From Earliella scabrosa (lineage: Eukaryota > Basidiomycota > Agaricomycetes > Polyporales > Polyporaceae), in contig JABYQQ010000006.1 of the NCBI GenBank assembly GCA_022605405.1, positions 1,116,001-1,180,000 on the forward strand: a DNA stretch of 64,000 nt. Direction: 5' to 3'. A model generated the notes under the pieces. The model was not told the DNA's origin, did not search any database, and worked only from the letters and a program-made list of their open reading frames with translations. The stretch's first letter is position 1; each line of letters begins with the position of its first letter. Shown piece after piece: positions 33,183 to 45,053 of this stretch. A program made the position numbers and the translations under genes.

Positions 33183-35084
33183 ATGCGCGAGTCCGTGCGG
33201 TGCGTAGGCTCCCCTTCTTCCACCCCCGTTCGCGCTGATCGCTGTGCGGCTCTAGTTGCGTTCGTGGACGACTTCATGGCGGTGCCTACGCAAGATTTGT
33301 CGTGGATACAGTTGAAGTGAGTGTGCACCGCTTACCCTTCTCGCCTTCACGCGCTTACTTGCAATCGATCCCACAGTCAAGTTGTCGAGGCGAACTACCT
33401 TGCAGCCAACAGTAAGCGTTTGTTCCCGACCATATAGCCCCTAGCGATAGGCGTGTTGACCGTCCGACCTCTTGATAGCACTGCTATTCTACGACCACTT
33501 CCTCACCTTCGACCGCGAGGTGCGCCACATATGGGCACGCAAGCGCAGCGCCTCGTCGATACTGTTCTTCGGCATCCGCTATCCCGCGCTAGCGGTCGCA
33601 GCCCTCACACTGACCGACCTGGTACCATTCAACAGCAAGACGGATGAGGTGCGCAAGCTAGGATCATCGTCCGTTGCATGCGCTGACGCCAGAGGTTCCG
33701 TTGTATCAACAGACGTGCGAACTCTTCCAGTCTTCGGTAACTCTGCACCCGCTGATGATTGGCACGACAGGTGCTCCGTGGTAGTGCGAACAGAGATGCT
33801 CATGTGCATCATCTTGCTCGCATTTGCAGCAGGTGCGCGATCTCCCTCTCTGACGCTACGAGGATGATGATGATTGGCTGAGGTCGTCTCATTCCTGCAG
33901 TGTTCTCTGGTCTGCGGGCATTTGCACTCGTCCGACATAAGAATCTAGCAATTGTCGTGATCGCATTGGGCATGATCAGCCCCGCAATTTCGTTGGTGAG
34001 CACCCGGTCCCGACTTGACCCACGTAATACCGATACCCCCTTCTGACGAGCATGGCAGATCGGCTTGATGGCGTTCGTGACGCTATTGGTGAACCCGTTT
34101 CACACCTGCGTGTTCACCACGACGATCTCCGAGAAGACGTTTGGAGAGTATGTCCCAATCTATCTCTTCGCTCTCGTAGTCACATCTGACGCTCTCTCTC
34201 TGGCAGTGGTCGGTCTGCAAGCGTTCCTGATGTAGCTCTCGCACACTGACTTCGTCACTAGGTCTGATAGTGGCTAGAGTATGTACAGTACTCGCGGACG
34301 TGATCGTCCTGGCCGTCACCTGGACGCGGACGTGGCGCATGCGCGTCGAAGCCGCGAGCGCGAACCTCAAATCGACCCTTGCGGCTGTGCTGTGGAAGAA
34401 TGGTGAGCAGTGTATGCCTGTATGCGCGTGCCTTAGTACTCACGATCTACCGCAGGAACTGTATACTTCATGTCCGTCGTAGATGTGCTGCGCAGTATCA
34501 CGGGCGGCTGACCTTCCGCACGTCCTCTAGAGTGCTTCTCATCGCCAACCTTGTCAGCCTCGCGCTCATCAGGAACATCGCAGTAAGCCCGGCCATCCGA
34601 CTCGCGTCTCACATTGTCTGATAATTGGCGGACGTCCAGCTCGTCTACGTCACAGCGCTCTGGATAACGACGTATGTAACCCCTCCCTTCATACAGCTTC
34701 GTACCAACTCATCACGACCGTCTGCATCGCACCCGCGATCGCGAATCTAGGTTCACTGCAGTGATGACATGCCGGTTCATCCTCGACCTGCACGAGGCCG
34801 CGCGCTCGGTCTCGGGCGGGCCTACCACCTTCATGGACAACCGGACGCTCCCCCCGATCTCGTTCACGGACGTAGAGACGCGGCCGCCTTCGGCGGAGGC
34901 GGGCGCACCGGTGACGTCGAGCACGATCTTTGGCGCGATGGTGTCGTACGGGCAGTGCGAACTCGAGTTGCAGGCGGCCGCGGGGGAGGACGAGGACGAT
35001 GTGGATGTGGGTGGGGACAAAACTTGTGTACATTTTGAGGGGTCGTGGCGGGCCCGCAGGCAGGGAATGCAGCGGTATGATTGA
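33183..35084 (+). CDS. DUF6533-type multi-span membrane protein
   Basis: Members of this agaricomycete family are predicted seven-span-like membrane proteins of unknown function. Exon 1 ends at 33316 (start 33183, or MAVPTQDLSW at 33276 in the same frame), exon 2 is 33377-33411 (NQVVEANYLAAN), exon 3 starts at 33479. The signature TLLFYDHFLTFDREVRHIW then ARKRSASSILFFGIRYPALA is typical of the family. Later exons include 33901-33995 (VFSGLRAFALVRHKNLAIVV) and 34059 onward (IGLMAFVTLLVNPFHTC). Further blocks read VLADVIVLAVTWTRTW, GTVYFMSVVDVLRS and, at 34768, MTCRFILDLHEAARS, followed by a cytoplasmic-looking tail to 35084. Several junctions (33.65-33.77 kb, 34.15-34.27 kb, 34.5-34.7 kb) could not be fixed, and a premature end after DVLRSITGG is possible in one frame, so the copy may be damaged. 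Confidence 0.65.
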
Positions 35085-36046
35085 TGCGAGCCGCTGCTGC
35101 TTTCCGCGCGGGAAGGTGCTGTTGTTCGCGCGGGATGAGCGCGGTGAGAGGGGTAGCACTGCGACGCGGGCGTGGGAGGTGCAGAAATGGCGCGAGGCTG
35201 GGGTATGAATTTTCTCGCAGCTCGCCTCTGGCCACCGGAGTCAAGTCCTCTGCGAGATCGCGGGATCTGTAAAGATCGAGCTTTCTCTGGGCATGGCAGG
35301 TGCTGTGGGCGAGGGGGTGGTATTTCGCGTGGATGCATGGTGGACGACGCGAGGTGAGATATTCTTAGCACAGCGCGCAGCTCGAGGCCACCCACCGTAT
35401 GGGTGAGCGGTGCTGCGCGTCGCGTACTCGGCGTATATGACTGGACTGGTCAGAGCGTACTAAGATCATGCATCGATACACAGGAATCGGGGACTGCACG
35501 GACGAGATTTGGAGATCGTGAGTGCCCCGCGAGGGACTGCGAGCAGGATACTATACGGAGAGGACAGTGGTATGTACAACGGGTTGAAGGAGATTCGACG
35601 ATCTCGTACCACTGCACCAAACGCAGGGAAGAACCATGAGGATTGTACGGGGCTGAGCGATAGGTACGAGGTGCGGAGGGGCTCCTTTGAGAGGAGCAGT
35701 CAGGTGATTTATCATTCTCGAGAGGAGATTTTAGGTGTTGAAGAGGACGGCTCAGCGAAGATTTGCTCGACGTTGGAAGAGGGGCGATTGGTTTAGGAGA
35801 GACGATTGTCCGGACTCGTTAGAGTCTGTTCAGGACGTGGCCGACGTACGCTAGGAGTTGCGGATGCACTGCCATTCGTACCAACAGTGGCAGTACGCCC
35901 TTGGAGTCGCCGTTTGAGGGCGAGTCAGCTTGAGGAATCTGGAGTCTCAACAGAGGAGTCAGGGGACCGGTAAACTCTCCCACGTGAACGACCAGCATAC
36001 CGAACAACGTGCCTTCTCGTACGACCTTCCCATCGACGGTTCGTCA
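35085..36046. other. intergenic, nothing identified
   Basis: About 960 bp with no supported gene. Confidence 0.45.
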
Positions 36047-37421
36047 TCAAAACGTCAGGGAAAGCATTCCGCGAGCGTGCAGTCCGGTCATCTTCTCAAT
36101 GCAGTCTCGAGCCATCGCACGCCTATACTCCTCGCCCGGGTGTCGCAGGGAGTTGACGTGGATCTCCACCTGTTGCAACGTCTCAAATCCCAAAAGCGCA
36201 TCTTCGAGGGGCCCCCAGCCACCCACGTCGATATAGGTGACGTAGATCAACCAATCGACAGTGAAGCGACCGAGATAGAGGGCTAGAGAGACCTTCTGCA
36301 ATGGAAGATGCTTGTGGGCGCATAGCAGGGCCTTGACAGCGCGCAAACTTCCCTCCCAACGTACTGGGCCACGCTGATCGTTGCAGGCCGACTCTAAGCA
36401 AATCATGAGCTGTTGTAAACCTGTGCAGGGTTGGAGATCGAATGCGAGCATCCACACTATCACAGGACCCATTAGCAGCATCTCCATGTCGATATGTCTA
36501 AGGACACGCATGACAAAGATACTCACAAGTAATAGCCTGTATCCCTGTCGTCCGTGAGCAACATGTACAGCGTCAGACTGCGGATGTGAGAACCCACATC
36601 CCTGATCAGCGCCGAGAGGGTGGTGATCTGCGACAGAGAGTCGGGCTTCAACGACAAGGCCGTCAACGGTCCTCGTACGGATTTCGAGTGATGGATCATG
36701 TTGAAGGTGCCACACATGAAAGGCTCCTCCATGCAGGCTAATATCAATCGCCGCACGGTGGGGCACCTCCAGCCAGACATGTCGTCGATAGGAGGCGCAT
36801 ACGGCGATAACATGGCATTTCCTGCGCCCTTCAAGTTGAGAGTTCCGATCTCGGAGAACATGCATGGAATGGCGAGAATGACAGACGTGTCGCCACGACT
36901 TGGACGACAGTGAGTGTCTCAAGGACAGCCTGTGGGCGAGAAGAGCGAGGAGAGATATCGTGTGCAGTTTCTGTGGGTATGTCTGCAGGAGGCGTTCCGG
37001 TGACTCCCAAATACTTGAGTACAAGAACGGACAGGCGTGGCATTGCTGCGATGATGGCGCCGAGCTGACGAAGAGAGATATATCACCCACCTCGGACGAA
37101 GGCATGGACTATCCGTGCGACCATCGGCATCCGTGAGTATCAGCCTCCGCACATAAGCGTGATGTCCGCTTTGTGAGTTGAGAATGTCACGAAGTCGGGG
37201 ATGGTGCGTCGATCGATAGAGCTCATTGTCATGGAACGGAATAAGTACAAGCGGGAGACGGGGAGCCAGCGGCGGCACACGAGGCAGCATGTAGCAAGCA
37301 TCGCTTTGTTGTGTTGGAAGGCCTCTATAACTGCGTACTCGATATCGTCTGGGATAGAGACGGGAGATAGCTCCGCCAGCTTGTTCCTCTCCAACTCCGG
37401 AGAGCCGTGAGAGCGGGGCAT
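36047..37421 (-). pseudogene. F-box-like/LRR-type protein, decayed copy
   Basis: Paralog of the intact gene at 45.1-46.4 kb. The start region (37421) reads IPDDIEYAVIEAF and CCLVCRRWLPVSRLYLFRSM, matching EIEYAVIDTF and LSLVCRRWAAVARSHLFRSI there. Later matches are AAMPRLSVLVLKYLG, SVILAIPCMFSEIGTLNLKG, LKPDSLSQITTLSALIRDVG and FDLQPCTGLQQL. These blocks lie in different frames. One shift with a TGA at 37083-37085 comes before the 'AAMPRL' block. A second lies near 36880-36905, where the DNA is 7 nt shorter than in the paralog. A third lies at the 36.45-36.53 kb junction, where the splice phase does not fit. Introns cannot repair all three. In fungi, intact relatives are substrate adaptors of SCF ubiquitin ligases. 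Confidence 0.7.
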
Positions 37422-39267
37422 TTTCCTGGGAGGTGCGACACCTTAGATCAGTTCAAGGACGAATTGAGTGGTGCTCACAACGCCATTCTGCTCTGGGTGC
37501 CGCACAACGGTGGTGAGGAACATCATTATGTACGCTCGGACGAGGTCAAAGACAAGTTGGAACTGTTTGTCGCTGTTTGTTGCTCCGGATGTCCGATCCG
37601 AGCGTCGCTGTCATGGAGGATGCTCCGAGTTCGAACCTTGCCTCCTGCTTGCCTCTCTTCCAACATCCGCTCCAATAACACTTGCGTGGCTGTAGCAACC
37701 TGTTGAGACCGGTTTAAGACCTCGCTTCGAGACTTGTCACTGCAGGCCCGGTCGAGTTACGGCAAGCGTCGGCAGCAACCTGAAAATGTTGAAAATGGGT
37801 CATTTGACGATTCATTGTTATGCATACCCATTTCTACTACTACATGAGACCTCCAAACCTATACCTCAAGGCAATTGCGCGACGCAACATCAGTGCAGAG
37901 TTGGGACATGGTGCGCGGCGAGGCTGGAAGATGAGGCTTCTATAGGGCTGGTGAGTGCTCTGTCCGATCTTTACCGTCCCCCTCTCTTGCACTGGTATCG
38001 CATGTGGCAGCAAGAACATGGGCCCATAACGGCTTTTCTGTCCCCACTATATGCAGCGAAGGAGGCGTCTCATGCAGCTCGGAGCGAGCTCCGACCCCAA
38101 CGCTCCGCCGGGCAGCTTTCTCCTGTCACTCGAAACAGCTGTAGACCAAGTCTTCCTACAATGTGTTCTCTCAGACGCCATGGTAGCTATCTCGTTGAGC
38201 ACGCGCCACAAGTTTACGGGTGCGTCGCCACCGTTGCCGAGCCCATATCCCCGTGTTCCTTCAGCGCGTTCGCCACCGCGATCGTCAACCACGCAGCACC
38301 AGGTCCGGAGGAGCCAGTACGTCTCGGAGTGAACTCTGGACGGTCGACGGGCAACCCACTCGGCACGGTGAGCACTTACTGTCCGACCCTCATTGCATGC
38401 TGCTCACACTTTCCGTCCAGGTGAAATCGCGACGATCCAGAACTGCATGGCTATCACGACGAGCCCCTTGAGCCCATACAGATTCACTCCGCCCCAGGAA
38501 ATAGCAGCATCCTCGTAACCGAGCCTGTACACGAACGCAGAGAGCTGCCCGATTGTGCGTTCTACATCATCCTAGCTGTTCCACCCGACCTCCATGTTTC
38601 CATCTCACAGGAGAGCGCCGCCCCGCCTCGTTCCAATAATACTCAATCTCCTCTTCACGTCTCGTCGGCTGGATAGGTTTACGTGAGTACATCTATCGCA
38701 CGAGCATGCGGTCGCTCCCTCAGCAAGGCTGGCTCCGCTGCCCGCTGCCAACATCGCCTCGTAGTCGTTCGACATCCTTCACCCAGTAGTCAGGCTGGTC
38801 GGGGGCTTGCTGACGAACCGAACAGAAATGTCCTTCTGTCGGTTTCGTTCCGACTTGTAAGTTCCATCTTGCGAGTTTGTCCCTCTGCTTACTTCGTATC
38901 TCAGTGTCGTAGAACAAATCCACGGCCATTCGTCTATCTACTCATATCCCGATGTTCTCATAGGAAGCAGCCACACGTAGCGGCTCAATATAGCTCGAAG
39001 CCTCAAAATGAAGCTTCGCGGCTGACACGATCAAACCCTTTGTCTCTCTCGCGGGCAATGTGAGGTCAAATGACTACTGTTACGACACAGAACGCGTCGT
39101 GGCCACTGGGAGACACCCGGGTGTGAGCGTTTCGTTCAAGCTGTCACTTTGAGTGCAGTAGGCAGGTGGAGCTACGCTTTGCGTACGGCGTATAGATAGG
39201 ACCAGCCCGTCGAACGTGCCCCTTGGAGCCATCTCCTTCAGGCTCCTCCACTACCATCCTCGCCGTA
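37422..39267. other. region with a possible gene remnant
   Basis: Coding-like + segments occur at about 38050-38210 (GSFLLSLETAVDQVFLQCVL), 38330-38520 (SELWTVDGQPTRHGEIATI across a 53-nt GTGAGC...CCAG intron) and 38480-38671 (LVTEPVHERRELPDCAFYII). They are in different frames, and no single start-to-stop model could be built. This could be a damaged or intron-rich gene. The 38.7-39.27 kb part holds the promoter of the MFS gene. Confidence 0.3.
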
Positions 39268-41517
39268 ATGTCCACCGCCCCCGCCCTCGAGGAGAAGCCA
39301 ACTTCGACAGTGACGGACGACGAGAAGGGCGTTGTTGACGTTGAAGAACAGCAGGTTGAGTATCGGGACTCGACTGCAGGGACCGAGAGGCGGGAGGCTG
39401 AGCGGCGGTTGGTGCGCAAGCTTGATAAGAGGATTCTCCCGCTTTTATGCGCGATGTATCTCTTCGCATGTAAGCAGACCTATTCGAACACATCTGTCGA
39501 GACCTTGCTGACATTCAACGCGTAGACTTGGACAGGTCGAACTTGGGCAACGCCCGTCTGCAAGGGTTGCCCAAGGACGCCCTGCAGGGTGATCCCACCG
39601 GGATACTGTTCGATTGGGTGAACTCTGCGTTCTATTTCCCATATGTGCGTTATTGTGGTCGTCGCGATCTGTTCTTGTTTGCTCCCGGTGAGAGCTGACA
39701 CGTTCGCCATCAGGTACTATGTCAAGTTCCGGCGATCCTCCTCTCGAAGCTCTGTCCGCCTCGCATCTGGCTTGGATGCGCTGCCGTCGGCTGGGGACTC
39801 TGCTCCGTGCTCATGGTACGTTCATACTCGTGTCACGTCTGTGAGAGAAGCAAGCTAACTAAAACCACCATCGTGTCGCGTGTCAGTCGACTGCTTTCAA
39901 CTTCCCCGGAATGATGGTCGCTCGGATCGGTCTTGGTCTGTTCGAAGCGGGGTTCAGCCCCGGTTTTCCACTGTATTTCTGTGCGTATGTTCTGCCTCTT
40001 CGCTGTTCCTTCGCCTCGATGGGTGATTACTAATCGCCCGTTTAACCGCATACAGCCCTCTTCTACACTCGTGATGAGATAGGCATGCGCACCGCCTACT
40101 GGTTCGGCTTCGCCGCCCTCGCAGGCGCGTTCGGCGGGCTCATTGCGTTTGGGATCCAGCACGCACACGCGGCGATCGCCAACTGGAGGCTGCTCTTCAT
40201 CGTGGAGGGCGTGCCGACGGTTCTGCTGGGTGTGGTTGCCATGGCCGTCCTGCCGAACCGGCCTGAGGAGACCAGCATATTTGATAAGAACGAACGGGAG
40301 ATTGCGCTAGAGCGCATGAATCGGGGGTGCAAGGGAGATGTGGGGAGGATGGTGCAGAGAGGTGAGGTGCCGAGTTCCAAGCGTCTCAGTATCGAAGGTG
40401 ACTAATGAGTTCGACATAGCGCATATCACGGCAACATTCAAGGATTGGAAGGTGCGACGTGCGCAGGTAGACCGAGGGCCACAGAGCGCTCACACGTCCG
40501 GGTCCAGATATACTGTCCTGCCATTATCTTCGTTGGTGCCAATTGTGCGACTGCAGGGATCACCGCGTTCCTCCCCACTATCATCACCACGTTTGGCTAC
40601 AGTAAGTTCGACCGTCCTCGCTTACGTCCCGGTACCTATGTGCTGACGCGTTCCCAGCCAACACTCTTGCTCAATTGCTCACCGTACCACCATATGTCGC
40701 GGCAGCACTCATGTTGTGTTTCACCTCGTACGCAGCCGACAGGCTGCAGAGCCGGGGTATCTTCGTTGCTGCGTCCTGCTTCGTCGGGGGGATTGGCTAT
40801 GTGTGAGTTCTCAGGCTCCCCGTTTGTGTCTCTTCGTGTCGTTCACTGACGCCGTTCCTAGTCTACTTCTCACGGTACATTCGACTGGCGTGCGATATTT
40901 TGCGACATTCTGCATCACCATGGGCGCGTTCTGCACCATCGGGCTCGTCCTCGCATGGTGTCAGTATCCCTCCTACGTCGCCCGTCATATAATTCGCATA
41001 TTGCTGACCGTCTGCGTTTTAGTCGCTCACAACCTTGGCTCGGAGACGAAGAAGGCCGCGGGCTCGCCCCTGTACATGGCCATCGGTCAGAGCGGCAGCA
41101 TCTTGGGGTCGCACCTGTTTCCCAAAACGGAAGGACCGCGCTATATGTGGGCACCACAGGTGTTTCGCAATGCTCATGAATTGCTGATCTATTTGGTATT
41201 GTAGTAAGGGATTTGCCGTCACTTGCGCGCTGCAGTTTGTCGGTGCGACAGCCGCCATCATCCTGACCGTACGTGTGTACTTCAGTCCCTCCCGCCCGAA
41301 TAGCTGACTCTCATTCCGCCGGGAATTTTCGCAGGTGCATTACCGTCGCGAGAATCGTCGGAGGGACGAGCGGTACGGAGTGCCTCTTCCGAACGCTCCT
41401 GTAGACACGTCTGAGCTTGCTGACAAGGTGCGTGTGCGACGTTGCCGTACCTGGTGTGGATCGTGTGCTGAGTGACAGCTGGGCTTGCAGGCACCCGGGT
41501 TCCGCTATACACCGTAA
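39268..41517 (+). CDS. MFS transporter, allantoate permease / anion:cation symporter type
   Basis: Thirteen exons, all phases consistent, 499 aa: 39268-39469, 39526-39644, 39714-39815, 39887-39980, 40056-40361, 40420-40451, 40508-40601, 40658-40802, 40862-40959, 41023-41146, 41205-41268, 41335-41427, 41491-41517. The protein starts with a charged cytoplasmic segment and LVRKLDKRILPLLC, followed by YLDRSNLGNARLQGL, the hallmark after TM1 of the Dal5/Tna1-like anion:cation symporter family. Hydrophobic spans follow (MMVARIGLGLFEAGFSPG, WFGFAALAGAFGGL, LLFIVEGVPTVLLGVVAM), then a central loop with PEETSIFDKNEREIALERM, and six more spans including AHNLGSETKKAAG. The tail is hydrophilic (RRENRRRDERYG). 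About 12 membrane spans in the plasma membrane are expected; likely substrates are small organic anions or vitamins, not determinable here. Full length and no defects seen. Confidence 0.88.
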
Positions 41518-42717
41518 TCGAGCTGGACGGTTCTGCCTGGATTTCGATCTTCAGCAGGTTGTGCCATCTCGAACGAACCTGTGGCTGCGTGATGTAGCAG
41601 GTCATCCGGATATGTGCGCATGCATGCGAATCGCACTCAGCAAACGCTTCCTGGATTCCCTGTTCGGAGCCGGATCGTTGGAGTTGTCCCCGCGACTCGC
41701 GCTCTCAAGATATCGAAGCTTTGATGAGATGCCCACAGACTCCGTCTCGTATGAGTCCACGTGAGTGCGACCCTTCACTTCCATCCATCCAAGGATTCGA
41801 TGGTGTCCGCCCAATTTAGCCCGATTTTCGACGTAATGACGTGCGGCGAGGCGGATATAGGGTTTGCGTGACCGCTGAAGCCTGAGGTCGCTGCGGTCGA
41901 ACGAGATCGCCGCAGACCAGACACCATGACTCGATTGCTAGCGCGTAGAAGCATCCTTGTCGGGCGTGCGCCCGATAGGAACCATGAGACCACAGCACGC
42001 ACCGCACAACCCGCAGTCGATCGACAGTTGCGACATGACGCCGAAGGTCTCATAACGAAGCATCCTGTTTCCACACATGTGAGGCCTTGAGGTGAGCGGC
42101 GAGTCGTGGAGGACGCATCTTGCATTCGCGCACAGTAGCGCACAGTAGCTATCCTTGGAACTGTGTGCAGCAATATTATGGAACCCGGTGGGATGGCACT
42201 CTAGCCTCCTCACTGGGGCGACGCAGCAGAGATGTGCGTGTCCACTGTGATAAAGATCACTTGAGCGACCGTTCGTTCCCTAAGTGTCATCAATGTCGAG
42301 GTATTCCAGTGCGCCAGAAGCTATTGCGCAGGCAATTCCGGACTCGACGAGGAAGATCTGACATTCTTTGTGTGGAGCGGAGAGGGGGGAGCTATAGTAG
42401 GACACCGGAGCCCAGATCACGATAATAGCAGTACAGCGTGGGGATCTAGCAGCAGCGCTGGATGCGTGTGTATGCGCTACGATGACAGGACTGAAAGATA
42501 GTCCGCTGGACATTGAATTTGGAGGGGCGAACGAGACAGCAAGAAGAGGATCAGAGGGAATCGGGGACCCGGGAGCATCTGAGTATGGAGTCTTGATGGT
42601 CAGCATGTTGCGATCAAACGTCCTGTTGAAAGGAGATTCATGGAGTGCATGAATCTTCTCTAAACAAAATGTTTGATCGCACGCGGTAAATAGTCTATAC
42701 ACGAAACTTTCTATCAC
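41518..42717. other. intergenic, nothing identified
   Basis: About 1.2 kb between the MFS gene and the C2H2 gene, with 3' ends convergent. No supported gene. Confidence 0.5.
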
Positions 42718-43924
42718 TCAATCGTTAGACCCTCCTGAAGGTAAATCGAGGAATTCTTCGGGCTGAAGAGAACGCCCGTCGGTGTTTGCTTGCAGTTGAA
42801 GAAGGCCATGATTTTGCTCAGGAGCGTGCTGGGTAGGCTCGCCGTTCACGAGCGCGGTGTATGGTTTGTATCCAAAGACACTGGAACGATAAGAGGCGTG
42901 GAGTTCACCTTTGGCAGAGGCCCGCCCAGTCCGATTCAAGTTCGACGTCTTCTTAGAACCCTTCTTCGACGTGCGTTTAGGCCTCGTCTTGTCGTGGTCC
43001 TCACGAATGTGCCGTGTCACGTCCGACTTCCTCGAGTAGCGGATGTTGCACCCAGGTTTCGAGCAGGCATAGGATGTCCGGCTCTCCGGTGGAAGATGTG
43101 TCCGAAGATGAGCGTCGAAGTTGGATCGACGCTCCCTGATGTCTGTACAGGGTGTCAAGTATCTCGTTAGAATATGATCATTATGATGGGACGAAGGTCT
43201 GTGCAAGAGACGGACACGCGTACAGATGAGGGGAACTCACCTTTCCCACATTGCCAATGGCAACATCTGAACCATCTAACTCCATCCGAGTCCATCCACT
43301 GGATGGCCTGCACCTCCGGGACTTCTCGAGCTCCATGCTTCAGAACAGCGGAAGGATGATTCACTGATGTATCCGGCGAGCCGCCGGAGAGTTGGAGAAA
43401 ATCAGAGGATGCCGCTGCGGAGGTTCCAGTCGCGGAGGTTATCGGTGCCGCTGGAGTAGGGAGAGCAGGGCGTCTGGGAGAGTAGGCGAGAGGATAGGCG
43501 AGGGCAGGTCCGGCAGGAGAGGAGCAGAGTGGCTAGAGGTTAGGGTTGCTGAGTCAGCACCCAGCAGGAGAGCGCGTGCAGGAGCAGAGACATGTATGAT
43601 CCGACAGCGACAGCTGGGACATCGAGGCTGGACTTCATCATCTCTGAGGCTGCAGGCGTGTCCACCGCTTCTCGGAAGTACTTGTCCCACTGCTCGAGCA
43701 GCCATTCTAGTATCTCTGGTGTGACTCCCAATCCTTGCGCCAGAAACAGTGCTCGTTCTGATCAGTCGAGTGAGTCCGGCTGCGATGTAACTGACCTGAT
43801 GTGAATACATACCGTAAGGCCCGGGACCACTGAGTTCCATCGGATGCGACACGATATCAGCAGGCAGTGTCACGGAAGTGGAGGCGCATTGCATAGCCTG
43901 AGCATGGGTTGGGAAGCTGCGCAT
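42718..43924 (-). CDS. C2H2-type zinc-finger protein, multi-exon
   Basis: The last two exons are firm: an exon ending at 43241 and 43142-42718, joined by a 98-nt GTGAGT...ACAG intron in phase 1. They give FRCCHWQCGK joined to DIRERRSNFDAHLRTH (finger 1) and YACSKPGCNIRYSRKSDVTRHIREDH (finger 2, C-x4-C-x12-H-x4-H), followed by a strongly basic segment (KTRPKRTSKKGSKKTSNLN). The frame upstream of 43364 stays open to about 43530 (PALAYPLAYSPRRPALPTPA). A further 5' exon starts MRSFPTHAQAMQ at 43924 and joins LGVTPEILEWLLEQWDKYF through a GTATGT intron at about 43735-43813. How this 5' part joins the finger exons near 43.53 kb is not settled. As in the other two C2H2 genes, an intron splits the first finger. 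Confidence 0.65.
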
Positions 43925-45053
43925 GCTATCGACTCGACGACTCCTCCGGTGTCGAAGTGGTGAGGGAATCCTCGTACTTCACAGAATTCGTGGGCGGCGT
44001 CGGGATCAGCTGAGTCGAGATGGTCTTGAGCGGTGAGTGTGGTGTGCGCGCGTGTGCGCGGATGAGGCAGTCAGTCGGGGATTCAGATCGAATGAGTGTC
44101 GGATTGAGTCGGCGTAAGGTAGCTAGGCAGTAAGAAGTAGCACTCGGTGTGAGTCAAGTAGTACGGCAGGTCGTCTGTCGGGGTAGGAACCAAGGAGCAA
44201 CGCAACCGCGCAGCGGTCGTATATCTACGCGGAAGAATGATGGAGTCCATATCGGGTAAGGGAGACGCCCAAGACGGCGGGCAGTAACTACGAGTACAGT
44301 ACGCAGTACTACCACACCGGATTGAAAACCTTCGAGATAGGCTGAGTTATACGCAGAGGTGGCAGTGTCGCCCAGGAGGTGACACAGATCGTCACTTGGG
44401 AGCAGCCGTCCATAGAGATCGAACGACCCATGCATGGAGCTTGAATGTGCGGTCATGGAGGGGACAATATTCGCTCTAGCAAGTGGTCGCCATTTAAAGG
44501 AAACTCAAGGCCAGCCACTGCGTCGTGCGGCTTCTGACTGCGACACAAATACAGGGGTCCTTCTCGCGGACCACGTGTGCGTGTACGTGAAGTCAATTCG
44601 AGTCATCCGGGTGCCAAAACAAGAGCGAGATAAGTATACCCCACGCGCAGCGTCACACGCGGTTTACGCATGTAAAGAGTGAAGCGGACGATCGCTGCAG
44701 CGGCTGCGCTCATCAATTACTATCGTGGAAACAGCCTTTCAGGACGATTAACATCACAGTCCTGTGTCGTTACTCGGACTCGGAATGACCGAAAGCTGCG
44801 AGGAGCCTGCATAAATATCCAACCGTGGGCGCATTCGAGGTGTAATACTCCGATAGTTTTCGCATCATAGACGCGGACCCCGAGAGATCCAGCTCCAGAG
44901 GACCATACCCTTCAGTGAGGCGATTCTGCTGAGATGTAGAATGTCAGCGCGTCAGCAAGCTGGTGCAAGTTGAGGCTTGCTCACCTGCAGGCTGGGGATT
45001 ATCGCCATCACCCGCTTTCGAGTCCGAGTCTGTCGTATCTCCGCACCAGACAT
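43925..45053. other. intergenic, nothing identified
   Basis: About 1.1 kb with no supported gene; short frames only. Confidence 0.5.
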
